A model generated the notes under the pieces. That model had not been told where the DNA came from and did not search any database. It saw only the letters and a list, made by a program, of their open reading frames with translations. A program made the translations under genes and the position numbers. A stretch of 56,157 nucleotides of DNA from positions 1 through 56,157 of the forward strand of contig JAEUIH010000049.1 of the NCBI GenBank assembly GCA_016795105.1. Direction: 5' to 3'. Source of the DNA: Planctomyces sp. Lineage in GTDB: Bacteria; Planctomycetota; Planctomycetia; Planctomycetales; Planctomycetaceae. Shown in pieces: positions 15,571 through 24,474 of the stretch; within the stretch, counting starts at the first letter, position 1, and each line of letters opens with the position of its first letter.

Positions 15571-16700
15571 TTCCACAGCAACACTTGGCAAATCTCTTCG
15601 CGGGATCCGTGCTGAACACCGCCGATTTTCATTGGGGAGTCACAGGGCTGATTCCTGGGCAGACAAACATCTTCCGGTTTCTTCTTGGTGAAGCACATTG
15701 CACGATTGGTCGTAGTCCAGACGCGAATGTCTCATTGCCGTCAAAGAACGTTTCAAAGTATCACGCCAATCTGATTGTTACGAATGGCGTCGCAATTCTT
15801 TCGGACCTCGGCAGTCGAAACGGAACGTTCGTCAATGGACGGAGAATCTTCGACCCAACCCCGGTCGGCGAGGGTGATTATCTGCAGTTTGCCGACGTTG
15901 AGCTGAGGCTGTTTCGAGAGAGCCGGTCTGAGCCGGACTACACATGCGTGTCCGAGCAGCAGGAGACAAAGTGGCTGCTGTCGAGTATGCAGCGAGTCCT
16001 GAGCGAACGCGAGTTTGAGATTCACTTTCAGCCCGTCATCAGCGCGTCGGGTGATCGCTATGGCGTGGAAGCACTTGTTCGAACTTCGATACCGGGACTC
16101 GAATCGCCTCTGCGACTCTTTGAAGCGGCATCCCGCCTTGGACAGTCCGGAGCTCTGAGTCGACTGTGCAGACAGGAAGCGATACGACAACTGGATCAGA
16201 CAAGTTTTGGCGGCGCACTCTTTCTGAATACCGATCCCGCAGAGCCGCTGGATGGCTCGCTCGTACAGGAAATGAAAACACTGCGACAGAAAGCAGGATC
16301 GAGACAGATTGTGCTTGAGATCCATGAAGAGTCGGTCACGAACGCGTCAATGATCCAGGACTTCTCCGATGAACTGCGACGCAACAGAATTGCAATTGCA
16401 TTTGATGATTTCGGAGCAGGCCAGTCACGGCTTCTGGAGATCGCTCAGGTCCGGCCGGACATTCTCAAATTTGACCGTTCTCTGATTGTCAGCCTTGCGG
16501 AGACCACATCTCCACAGGCACACCTGATTCGAAGTCTGCATGCCTGTGCAAAGGATCTCGGCATTCGTACTCTTGCCGAAGGCGTTGAATCGGAGACCGT
16601 CATCGAGGCATGCAGAGATATTCAGTTTGATTTGTATCAGGGCTATGCGTTTGGTCGCCCTGTTTCAGCTCAGAAACTGTTCCGTTCGCAGGATGCATAA
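15567..16700 (+). CDS. FHA-EAL protein, predicted c-di-GMP phosphodiesterase
   Basis: The 377-residue cytoplasmic protein joins a phosphothreonine-reading FHA domain (about residues 40-115: CTIGRSPDANVSL, SKYHANL, GSRNGTFVNG) to an EAL phosphodiesterase domain (about 140-375). The EAL catalytic set is present: VEAL, LN in FLNTDP, EIHE, FDDFGAG, LKFDRS, LAEGVES and YQGY. It is therefore predicted to hydrolyse cyclic di-GMP. Its ATG overlaps the stop of the kinase gene, so the two are translationally coupled. The natural inference is that FHA binds a threonine phosphorylated by that kinase, which then gates the EAL domain. I see no membrane segment. Confidence 0.9.
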   Translation: MIPQQHLANLFAGSVLNTADFHWGVTGLIPGQTNIFRFLLGEAHCTIGRSPDANVSLPSKNVSKYHANLIVTNGVAILSDLGSRNGTFVNGRRIFDPTPVGEGDYLQFADVELRLFRESRSEPDYTCVSEQQETKWLLSSMQRVLSEREFEIHFQPVISASGDRYGVEALVRTSIPGLESPLRLFEAASRLGQSGALSRLCRQEAIRQLDQTSFGGALFLNTDPAEPLDGSLVQEMKTLRQKAGSRQIVLEIHEESVTNASMIQDFSDELRRNRIAIAFDDFGAGQSRLLEIAQVRPDILKFDRSLIVSLAETTSPQAHLIRSLHACAKDLGIRTLAEGVESETVIEACRDIQFDLYQGYAFGRPVSAQKLFRSQDA

Positions 16701-16755
16701 CTCCCGGCTCCGGCAGCACGCAGCACACACCACACAATCGACTTGGCACAATCGA

Positions 16756-17736
16756 CTATTGCCGCAGATCAACGGACATGGTTGTTGGTGAGGCCACGGA
16801 CAACACGGGGTCAGACGTTCGACGTCTCGCTTTCAGCGCTCCACCACCGGGGAACCACTGAAACCCAAGAAATGCATCTACGGTTCCCGTGTCCGCGGGC
16901 ATGATCAGGTTTGTTTCGCCATACAGAGCCAGGTGGTCGTTGAGCGGAGCAAGAAAGTCGGCACCAAGCAGCGGGACGAGATCCTTTCGCGTTCCGGGGC
17001 CGGTGACTGCGTTGTCTTCGCCATGCGAATCGGCAAGTCCCATCCAGATCGTAAACTGAGTGCCGGTTTCGAACGTGTGTCGACCGTAGACTGAAACCTG
17101 ATCAATGGTCCTGAGTGATACGGGGGTTGTCAGGAAGAAACCGTCATCCGTTAAGCCTCTGAGCTGAGACTGGAAACCGGCTTCGTTACACGAGTCAAAC
17201 TGATAGCCAACCCGACCTCGCCATTGCGAGAGAAAGAAGGCGTCGTAGGATTCCTCGATCAGAAAGTCGTGAGCGAGGGACCACAGAAACCCCTCTTCAG
17301 ATCTCTGAAAGAGCCCGATTGTTGCGAACCCCTGAACTCGATCCGTGGCTTCACCGACAAGTTCAAGGACCTGAACAGCGTTTTGACTTCCGACGACACC
17401 AAGACCTGCCTGCAAACTAAGACCGGATTCCCGATCCAGCTGGATGCCGGTATTGATGTGCGCCTGCAGGCCGAGGTTTGCGTTGACGCCAAAGTCCTTC
17501 GGTTGTTTCGATCCATCAACCCCCATGAAGAGAGTCAGGCTGTCGAACAGAGAGTCATCTTCGGCTGAGAGAAATAATTTGTCGGGCTCAACACGCTCAT
17601 GCGAGTCGGAATAGTCTTTAATGAGGAGCAATTCATCTGCAATGGCTGGGCTGGTGACTGCACTGAGGGTTAATACCAGGCAGGCAATCGCTTTTAGATT
17701 CGAACGCCTCGTTTTTTGCAATCTCTGTGTTCCCAC
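16756..17736 (-). CDS. Exported beta-barrel-like protein of unknown function
   Basis: The 326-residue product has a signal peptide (ACLVLTLSAVTSPAIADE) and then alternating polar and hydrophobic strands rich in Gly and aromatic residues, as in outer-membrane barrels. It contains LFMGVDGSKQPKDFGVNANLGLQ and GVFAT-like strands, and ends with DAFLGFQWFPGG. It resembles the planctomycete families annotated as DUF6666 or barrel-like, but I cannot confirm this by eye. The start is GTG at 17736 with AGGAG well placed upstream. It converges on the FHA-EAL gene, with 55 bases between the two stops, and no terminator hairpin is evident there. Confidence 0.75.
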   Translation of the reverse strand: MGTQRLQKTRRSNLKAIACLVLTLSAVTSPAIADELLLIKDYSDSHERVEPDKLFLSAEDDSLFDSLTLFMGVDGSKQPKDFGVNANLGLQAHINTGIQLDRESGLSLQAGLGVVGSQNAVQVLELVGEATDRVQGFATIGLFQRSEEGFLWSLAHDFLIEESYDAFFLSQWRGRVGYQFDSCNEAGFQSQLRGLTDDGFFLTTPVSLRTIDQVSVYGRHTFETGTQFTIWMGLADSHGEDNAVTGPGTRKDLVPLLGADFLAPLNDHLALYGETNLIMPADTGTVDAFLGFQWFPGGGALKARRRTSDPVLSVASPTTMSVDLRQ

Positions 17737-18207
17737 GGCTCGCCTCCTGCATCATAGAGCATCCACATGCAGGAGATATCGACAGAGTCAGAGCCCGGCA
17801 CGAATGCTTAATTCGTGGGTTCGTGTGGTTCGTGTGGTTCGTGGTTACGAACGACACTGGCTGCATGCAAACGCCCCAAGGGGGCAAACTAAGGTAGCCT
17901 GGGGCATCGCCCCAGGAATCAACACAAAAGCAGGGCAGCAACCCTGAAGGGGTGACCCACGTCCTGGAACTCCGGTAGCGGTGAATGCGTGAAGGCTGTG
18001 GATGGATATCGAAATTAAACGTTACTCACGAAAGCACTGATACTTGTCAACCGGGATGAAGGCTCTTACGCCTGCGGCTCGCCGTTAAACTTGGTGGAGG
18101 CTCGTACGCCTGCGGCTCGCCGGTAAACCTGTTGGACGATCGAGATGAGTTGAACGAGCCGAGTGCTCGACATCACGGCGGAGCGTGATGAGTACTTTGG
18201 GACGGAC
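17737..18207. repeat. Gene-free gap with inverted composite repeat and tandem repeat
   Basis: This gap holds copy 2 of the composite repeat in reverse orientation (about 17800-18062) and a two-unit 38-bp tandem repeat (18060-18097 and 18098-18135, sharing TACGCCTGCGGCTCGCCG). A damaged copy of the palindrome follows (18171-18200), whose left arm is reduced to CATCACG while the right arm is complete. It ends a few bases before the rnc stop codon. No ORF with coding character is present. Confidence 0.75.
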
Positions 18208-18927
18208 TCAGGATGGACGAGGTACATCCTCAGAGTCACCGGTGATGGCGATGGCGTCTCCGAGCTCCTTCAGGGCTTTTCTTGCGGCCTGCTGCTCGGC
18301 TTCCTTTTTGCTTCGGCCTTCTGCGGATTCAAAGGATCTCGATCCAACATGCGCTACCACAACAAATTCACGAGCGTGATCAGGTCCTCGTTCTTCGATG
18401 ACGACGTATTCCGGAGTGAGGCCGGAAACTCGTTGAGTGAATTCCTGAAGCTGGCTCTTGTAGTTCTCGGACTCTTCACTCTGACTTCGAACGAGATCCT
18501 CTTCGAATGCGCGAAATACAAAAGCCTGGGCCGCATCAAAACCGCCGTCGACATAGATGCCGGCAATGAGTGATTCGACAACATCGGAGAGGATCGAATC
18601 GGAGATTTGATTCAGACCTTTGCCAACAAGAATCAGATCATTCAGCTGTAGCCGAGTTGCGACCCGCGCGCAGGTGGAACGACTGACCAGCTGCGACTTC
18701 ATCTTGGTGAGCTGACCCTCCCGAAGTTCGGGAAACGCATCGAACAGATGTTTGCAGATCACCAGTCCCAGAATCGCGTCGCCGAGAAATTCGAGTCGTT
18801 CATTGGAGTCGAGTCGGGTTTCGGCGGAAGAGCTGTGAGTCAGACAGCGACGAAGAAGCTGTCGATCCGTAAAGACGTAGCCGACTCTCGTTTCGCACAG
18901 TTCGAGGAGTTCATCTTTAGATGTCAT
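18208..18927 (-). CDS. rnc: Ribonuclease III
   Basis: RNase III cleaves double-stranded RNA in rRNA and mRNA processing. The 239-residue protein carries the signature NERLEFLGD at 42-50 and the second catalytic acidic cluster DVVESLIAGIYVDGG near 115-130. A double-stranded RNA-binding domain follows (about 158-228: NYKSQLQEFTQ ... KKEAEQQAARKALKEL). All catalytic residues are present. The start codon region ATGACATCT is repeated three times at 16-base spacing (18919-18959), making the true start and its regulation unusual; the 18927 start is the only one in frame. Confidence 0.96.
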   Translation of the reverse strand: MTSKDELLELCETRVGYVFTDRQLLRRCLTHSSSAETRLDSNERLEFLGDAILGLVICKHLFDAFPELREGQLTKMKSQLVSRSTCARVATRLQLNDLILVGKGLNQISDSILSDVVESLIAGIYVDGGFDAAQAFVFRAFEEDLVRSQSEESENYKSQLQEFTQRVSGLTPEYVVIEERGPDHAREFVVVAHVGSRSFESAEGRSKKEAEQQAARKALKELGDAIAITGDSEDVPRPS

Positions 18928-18959
18928 GTTTGTCAGATGTCATACTTATCAGATGTCAT
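18919..18959 (-). promoter_or_regulatory. Triplicated start-codon repeat of rnc with two tiny upstream ORFs
   Basis: On the minus strand ATGACATCT occurs at 18959, 18943 and 18927, 16 bases apart. The last is the rnc start. The first two open 8-codon ORFs, MTSDKYDI-stop and MTSDKHDI-stop. Each reaches past the next ATG before ending, and the second stop (TAA) lies 10 bases inside rnc. No strong Shine-Dalgarno site precedes any of the three. Confidence 0.7.
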
Positions 18960-19254
18960 GATGAGACAGCCCGGGAAAGGAGCAGCGACAAAAAGACAAA
19001 AAAACGACGTCGCCCGAATTTTTTTCCCGCGGGGAAGCATAACGAATTCGTAAGGGCTTCCCAGTAAGCAGCGTCAGTGAACGTTTCTGAGGTTGGAATG
19101 CGAGTGTTTCAAATCAGAGATTTTTTCGGATCTTCGAGGCCGGTGGCAACATTTTCTGCCATGGTTAGGCCGTGTTTTCAGAACGCAGTCGACCCGCGAA
19201 ATACAGACGCGGTCGACCCGCAAACAACGTGTCACTTTCAGAAAGGATCAACCC
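18928..19254. other. Divergent intergenic region between rnc and the protease gene
   Basis: Besides the repeated rnc start, this gap has an A-rich and T-rich stretch near 18987-19030 that could contain promoters in either direction. It also has an imperfect direct repeat GTCGACCCGC (near 19188 and 19213). The upstream in-frame extension of the protease from 19093 has no signal peptide and poor coding character. I see no RNA gene. Confidence 0.5.
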
Positions 19255-20769
19255 GTGAAAACTCATCGTTTGCCTCTCGTGGCAGCTTTGCTCGCAGGCG
19301 GCTTCCTGGCGACAGCGTGGCACCAGAACTGGTTCAAGCCCGTAACGGCAATGGCCCAGAACAAGCAGCCCGTTGTTCAGGAGAATCTGGCTCGAGCCGA
19401 AGAACTGTCCTTTGCGTTTCGCACTGTTGCGAAAAGCACTTTACCGGCTGTCGTTTCCATAGAAGCCACTAAAAAGGTTGCCCGACGCCCCATGATTCAG
19501 GGGGATTCCCCGTTCGGAAATGACCTGGAAGATCATCCTCTCTTTCGCGATTTCTTCAGGCAGCTTCCTCAGCAATTGCCCAATCAGCCCCGCGAACAGG
19601 CACTGGGACAGGGGTCCGGATTTATCATTGATCCGTCCGGCCTGATTATGACCAATGCCCACGTCGTTCGCGGAGCTGATGAAGTGAAAGTGCAGCTCAG
19701 CGATGGGCGAGAATTCACTGCAACAGATATCAAGGCCGATGATCGCGCAGATGTTGCCGTGATTCGGATCAGCGTCAAAGAGACGCTTCCGTACCTCAGC
19801 CTTGGTGACGATGAACAAATGGAAATTGGAGACTGGGTTCTCGCATTCGGAAGCCCGTTCGGTCTGCATCGTACCGTGACTCAGGGCATCATCAGCGCCA
19901 AGTCTCGAGGTCTCAGCGATATGCGTATGCGTCAGGAATTCATTCAGACTGACGCCGCCATCAACCCAGGAAACTCAGGTGGTCCTCTGGTGAATCTGAA
20001 AGGCGAAGTGATTGGTATCAATACCGCCATTTCAACCAGCAGCGGAGGCTATGACGGCGTGGGTTTTGCTGTTCCGGTCTCAATGGCAAAGTGGGTCGGT
20101 GATCAGCTGGCAAAAGATGGCAAAGTCAAACGCGCCTACTTCGGAGTGTTGCCGCAGGACATCGACGCCGGAATCGCTGAAGCACTCAAACTCTCAACTC
20201 CCAAAGGCGTCCTTGTGACTCAGGTGACCAAAGGGTCGCCTGCCGATAAAGCCGGGCTGCAGATTCAGGATGTGATACTCGAAGTCAACGGACAGGAAAT
20301 TACCAACTCCCGTAAACTGATCTCGGTTGTTGAAAAGACGCCGGTCGGAACTGAATGCCCGGTCGTGATTTTGCGTGATGGAAAGAACATGGCTCTGAAA
20401 CTCACTGTCGAAGAATTTCCGGAAGAACTCTTCGCAGCAGAATCCGGCGGAGATGTGACGGGAGAGGCCAAGAACCTGCCGGAACTCGGCATTGACGTTC
20501 AAACGCTGACGCCAGAAATAGCTGAACAATTGAACATTGAAGGTACTTCAGGAGTTGTGATCACATCGGTTTCTGAATCAGGATTGGGTGCTCGATTTGG
20601 GCTTGAGCCGGGTGATGTGATCCTGAAGATCGGGAATACCAATGTGAGTACTCCGGAAGAGGCTGAAAAAGCGATGGCTGAGGTCAAAGAGCAGGGACGG
20701 ATCCTTCTTTTCGTAAAAACGCCCAACGGCACAAAGTTCTTCAGCGTACCTTTACGCAGCAGAGAATGA
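19255..20769 (+). CDS. DegP/HtrA-type periplasmic serine protease, two PDZ domains
   Basis: This protein degrades or refolds damaged envelope proteins. The 504-residue product has an N-terminal signal or anchor (LPLVAALLAGGFLATAW ... VTAMAQ). A trypsin-like domain shows His in TNAHVVRG (about 136), Asp in DRADVAVIRI (about 166) and Ser in NPGNSGGPL (about 242). Two PDZ domains follow (about 270-360 and 405-495), both with the GV(L/V)(V/I)T and A.L..GDVIL pattern. The GTG at 19255 has AGGA seven bases upstream and puts the signal peptide at the N-terminus, whereas the longer frame from 19093 does not. A strong terminator follows. Confidence 0.93.
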   Translation: MKTHRLPLVAALLAGGFLATAWHQNWFKPVTAMAQNKQPVVQENLARAEELSFAFRTVAKSTLPAVVSIEATKKVARRPMIQGDSPFGNDLEDHPLFRDFFRQLPQQLPNQPREQALGQGSGFIIDPSGLIMTNAHVVRGADEVKVQLSDGREFTATDIKADDRADVAVIRISVKETLPYLSLGDDEQMEIGDWVLAFGSPFGLHRTVTQGIISAKSRGLSDMRMRQEFIQTDAAINPGNSGGPLVNLKGEVIGINTAISTSSGGYDGVGFAVPVSMAKWVGDQLAKDGKVKRAYFGVLPQDIDAGIAEALKLSTPKGVLVTQVTKGSPADKAGLQIQDVILEVNGQEITNSRKLISVVEKTPVGTECPVVILRDGKNMALKLTVEEFPEELFAAESGGDVTGEAKNLPELGIDVQTLTPEIAEQLNIEGTSGVVITSVSESGLGARFGLEPGDVILKIGNTNVSTPEEAEKAMAEVKEQGRILLFVKTPNGTKFFSVPLRSRE

Positions 20770-20809
20770 CGAGCTCTGCGAACCTCCTCAAGAGAACGGA
20801 CAGAAAAGT

Positions 20810-20845
20810 GGGGTCGGCGGGAAACCGCCGACCCCTCTTTTTTTT
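20810..20845 (+). terminator. Rho-independent terminator of the protease gene
   Basis: GGGGTCGGCGG and CCGCCGACCCC form a perfect 11-bp stem with a GAAA tetraloop. TCTTTTTTTTT follows immediately, 40 bases after the stop codon. Confidence 0.95.
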
Positions 20846-20853
20846 GCGCATCT

Positions 20854-21419
20854 GAAGTACTCATCACGCTCCGCCGCCGCCACGTTCAGTCGAAAGAATT
20901 GAACAGTTGGCCGAATTCGAATCGCAGGCAGGACTCGCGATTTGACCACGGAAGACGCGGAATTGACGGAAGAATCGCAGTCAGGGTTGGCAATTTAACC
21001 ACGAACGACACGAACCACACGAAAGAATCGCAGTGACAGTGATTCTCCTCCGTGACTCTGTGCCTTTGTGCGCCAAATCGAATGTCTGACCAGCGCGCCT
21101 GAGGATTCGGATTTGGCGCACGGAGGCACAAAGACACAAAGGGAATAGTGTTTGGCGCAGCGGTTCGATCAATGGCAAAAGAGTGTGGGCAGGAGAATGG
21201 TTGATTCCTGCATTCTTTTGCCGTCATTCTCTTGCCAATAGAAATCACTCAGAGACAGAGTTCGTGGTTTTGAATTCAAGTCGCAGGCAGGGCTGGCGTT
21301 TTGACCACGGAAGACGCGGAATTGACGGAAGAATCGCAGGAGTGCTCGATAGTGTTTTTCGTGTGGTTCGTGTCTTTCGTGGTGACCAATCGTGCTCCGT
21401 CGTGATGAGTACTTTGCGG
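20854..21419. repeat. Intergenic mosaic bounded by palindrome half-arms
   Basis: The left boundary is AAGTACTCATCACGCTCCG (from 20855) and the right boundary is its inverse, GTCGTGATGAGTACTTT (ending 21416). Between them lie the GTGCGCC/GCGCAC module (21046-21150), a GGCAGGAGAATG-type block (about 21185-21240), and two copies of a TTTGACCACGGAAGACGCGG segment (about 20940 and 21300). The arms look like terminal inverted repeats of a non-coding element of about 565 bases. No transposase or ORF lies inside. Confidence 0.65.
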
Positions 21420-21508
21420 TGGTGCCTTTATATGGGTTCCTGTGTTTGTCAGAATGCTGAGGACGGCGAGGTTTCCAGGGAATCGTTTGGGAAATCGAAA
21501 GTGGAATC

Positions 21509-24073
21509 ATGATTTTTCGATGGGATAAGCGGCTTGTCTGCTTTTCAATGTTGTGCTTTCTTGTCTCGGGTTTGACTGCGCCGCTGAGTGCCCAAAATCG
21601 GGTTTACAGGGATCGAGTGGAGCCGCATTGGTTTGGGCAAAACAAAAAGTTCTGGTACCGAAACGAACTCCCGGAAGGTGCTCGCGAGTTCTGGATGGTG
21701 GATGCTGAACAGGGTTTAAGACAGCCGGCTTTTGATCATTCGCTGGTTGCATCAAAGCTGTCTGAACTGTGTGCCGAGGAGATTTCGGCCACGCAGCTTC
21801 CGGTGGAATTGCTCGAGTACAGTGATGATTCATCGGTGATCGAGCTTCGTGGTTCGAAGGGCGTCTTTCTGCTGGACTCGTCGACTGGCCTGATCACAAA
21901 GAAAGAGGGCACCGCAGAATCCGGGAGTGTATCACTGGTGTTGCCGGCTCCGCCGTCCAGAGCCGGTACAGAAGATGTTGATCTGACGATTACAAATCAG
22001 CTGAGCGAACCGGTACAACTTGTCTGGGTCGATCCGGATCGAAATGAACGTTCCTACGGCGAACTTGCTGCCGGGGAATCTCGTAAACAACATACCTTCG
22101 CTGGCCATACCTGGTTGCTCCGCCGAACGGACGGCTCACCGATCGGTGCCTTTTCGGCAAATCAAAATCAGCCAAACATCCTGATTGATGAGGCGGCTGT
22201 GGCTGGAGTTCGGCGGATTGAACGGGACGGACGAGGACGTCGGCGAAGAAACGCTGAGCCTGAAAAGCCGGCTCGGTCTCCCGATGGACGCTTCGAGCCT
22301 GTGGTTCGTGAACACAATTTGTACTTACAGGCTGTTGATCAGGATGCCGAAGCGGTTCCGCTGACAACAGACGCAGAACCGGCCAACACGTTTACTCGGG
22401 ATGCCTCAAGGGCTCGACTGATCGGTATGGACTATGAACGAACCGACTATCCTCCCGAGCTCGCCGAAGTCATGTGGTCACCAGATTCGCGGTTTCTGCT
22501 GGCCATGCAAACGAAGAGAGTTGAAGAGCGTCAGGTGACTTACGTGCAGTCATCACCTCGAGGTCAGCTGCAGCCGATTGTTCAGACGTATCCGTATCTG
22601 AAGCCTGGAGACGAGATTCCGGTCCAGACACCTCGGCTGTTTTCCGTTGAAGACAAACGCGAGATTCCCCTTTCGCGAGAACTGTATCCGAATCCATGGA
22701 CACTCGAATTTCTTCGCTGGAGCGATGATGGCGGGAAGTTCTGGATGCTTTACAACCAGCGAGGCCATCAGGTATTGCGAGTGTTGGAAGTGGATACCGC
22801 AACCGGGCAGGTTCGGGCGATTGTAGATGAGCAGAGTCCTACGTTTATCCAATATTCATCGGACGGGAAGTTTGAACTTCGCTGGCTAAAGAATCAACAG
22901 CTGCTGTGGGCCAGCGAACGAAGCGGATGGAATCACCTTTACAGGATCGATGTTCAGAGCGGCACTGTTGTCAATCCGGTGACCAGTGGTGACTGGAATG
23001 TACGGCGGATCGAGCACATTGATGAGGAACGAGGAGAAATCTGGTTCTATGCTGTAGGGGTTCGACCAGATCAGGATCCTTATCATGAACATCTGTGCCG
23101 CGTGGCGCTTGACGGAACCGGCTTTGTCATTCTCACGGAAGGCGATGGAACACACTCTGTTCAGTGGAGCCCGGACAGAACCTGGATGATTGATCAATGG
23201 TCAAGAGTTGATCAGCCACCGGTGACTGAGCTTCGCAGCGCTGCCGACGGGAAGATGGTCTGTCGGCTTGAGGAAGCGGATGCGTCCGAGGTCTTAAAGA
23301 GCCGCGGACGTTTCACAGAACGGTTTGTGACAAAGGGCAGAGATGGCGTAACAGACATCTGGGGCATCATCCATTTCCCGAAAGACTTCGATCCAGCGAA
23401 GAAGTACGGAGTTGTGGAAAACATCTACGCTGGTCCTCATGATCACCACGTCCCCAAGCCGTTTCGTGGCAGCTATGGACATCAACATCAGATTGCAGAC
23501 CGAGGTTTCATCGTTGTCCAGATTGACGGGATGGGAACTGCCTGGAGATCGAAGGCGTTTCATGACGTGTGCTTCCAGAATCTTCGAGATGCAGGATTTC
23601 CGGATCGGGTTTTGTGGATCAAAGCTGCAGCCGAAAAATATCCGCAGATGGACGTCAATCGAGTTGGCATCTATGGGGGTTCAGCCGGAGGCCAGAACGC
23701 GATGGGCGCAGTGCTTTGGCATGGAGATTTTTACAAGGCGGCCGTCGCTGATTGTGGATGCCACGATAACCGGATGGACAAGATCTGGTGGAATGAACAG
23801 TGGATGGGTGTACCCTCGGGTGATGTCTATCCAAGGAATTCCAACATGGAGAATGCGGGGTTACTTCAGGGGAAATTGATGCTTGTTGTTGGCGAGCTGG
23901 ACCGTAACGTGGATCCCGCCACAACGACTCAGGTGGCAGGGAAGCTGATTGAAGCCGGAAAAGACTTCGACTACCTGCTTGTGGTAGGAGCGGGGCACGG
24001 TGCCTGCGAAACCCCATGGGCATCGAGGAAACGGCAGGAATTCTTCGAACGGCACCTGGGAGGTCCGAAATGA
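21509..24073 (+). CDS. Exported S9 (DPP-IV-like) peptidase with VHL-like domain
   Basis: This 854-residue serine peptidase begins with a signal peptide (FSMLCFLVSGLTAPLSAQ). Residues of about 150-235 resemble a VHL beta domain (ITNQLSEPVQLVWVD ... GHTWLLRR ... GSPIGAF), inserted before the beta-propeller of the DPP-IV family (repeating WSPDSRFLLA and WSDDGGKFWM blades). The C-terminal alpha/beta hydrolase has the nucleophile in GIYGGSAGG, the Asp in GELDRNVDP and the His in GAGHGACE. It is probably periplasmic and cleaves peptides. The serine motif is GGSAGG rather than the usual GWSYGG. The gene stands alone, 90 bases after an intergenic mosaic. Confidence 0.9.
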   Translation: MIFRWDKRLVCFSMLCFLVSGLTAPLSAQNRVYRDRVEPHWFGQNKKFWYRNELPEGAREFWMVDAEQGLRQPAFDHSLVASKLSELCAEEISATQLPVELLEYSDDSSVIELRGSKGVFLLDSSTGLITKKEGTAESGSVSLVLPAPPSRAGTEDVDLTITNQLSEPVQLVWVDPDRNERSYGELAAGESRKQHTFAGHTWLLRRTDGSPIGAFSANQNQPNILIDEAAVAGVRRIERDGRGRRRRNAEPEKPARSPDGRFEPVVREHNLYLQAVDQDAEAVPLTTDAEPANTFTRDASRARLIGMDYERTDYPPELAEVMWSPDSRFLLAMQTKRVEERQVTYVQSSPRGQLQPIVQTYPYLKPGDEIPVQTPRLFSVEDKREIPLSRELYPNPWTLEFLRWSDDGGKFWMLYNQRGHQVLRVLEVDTATGQVRAIVDEQSPTFIQYSSDGKFELRWLKNQQLLWASERSGWNHLYRIDVQSGTVVNPVTSGDWNVRRIEHIDEERGEIWFYAVGVRPDQDPYHEHLCRVALDGTGFVILTEGDGTHSVQWSPDRTWMIDQWSRVDQPPVTELRSAADGKMVCRLEEADASEVLKSRGRFTERFVTKGRDGVTDIWGIIHFPKDFDPAKKYGVVENIYAGPHDHHVPKPFRGSYGHQHQIADRGFIVVQIDGMGTAWRSKAFHDVCFQNLRDAGFPDRVLWIKAAAEKYPQMDVNRVGIYGGSAGGQNAMGAVLWHGDFYKAAVADCGCHDNRMDKIWWNEQWMGVPSGDVYPRNSNMENAGLLQGKLMLVVGELDRNVDPATTTQVAGKLIEAGKDFDYLLVVGAGHGACETPWASRKRQEFFERHLGGPK

Positions 24074-24128
24074 GGGAGCTTCAGATTTTGTGAAATTACT
24101 GATTTGACGAGCCATTCTCCGGACCTAT

Positions 24129-24171
24129 GTTTTGCTGTCTGACAGAAACTGTTTTGCTGACTGACAGAAAC
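24129..24171. repeat. Two 21-bp direct repeats downstream of the S9 gene
   Basis: GTTTTGCTGTCTGACAGAAAC and GTTTTGCTGACTGACAGAAAC differ at one base and are separated by one base. The first contains the palindrome CTGTCTGACAG. They lie between the S9 stop and the next terminator. They might be protein-binding sites or a simple duplication. Confidence 0.6.
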
Positions 24172-24224
24172 AAGACAAGGCTCAAACGAGCTCAATGATA
24201 CATCCGCCATAAAAGCGGACAACG

Positions 24225-24277
24225 GCGCGGTAAGGAAAGCTAGGAGCTTTGAGGGGACCTTACCGCGCTGTTTTTTT
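24225..24277 (+). terminator. Rho-independent terminator after the S9 peptidase
   Basis: GCGCGGTAAGG pairs with CCTTACCGCGC, enclosing a smaller AAAGC/GCTTT hairpin. A TTTTTTT run follows. It is 150 bases past the S9 stop. Beyond it, 24278-24474 shows nothing definite. Confidence 0.9.
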
Positions 24278-24474
24278 GCGCGCAGCACTCGGTTTTCTGT
24301 TCTGAAGCTGGTGATTCCCCGAACCGGATCCCCCTGAACTGTGGGTTTAGGCTGTTTGTGCCGACTTTTCTGGTTTTGCCGTTAAGTCTGGCTGTGCGGG
24401 GTGTCGATGAGGGATAGAAAAAGGGTGAATGCGCCCTTTTTTGCAACGCCATTTTCTTGACTGGAATCTCACGG

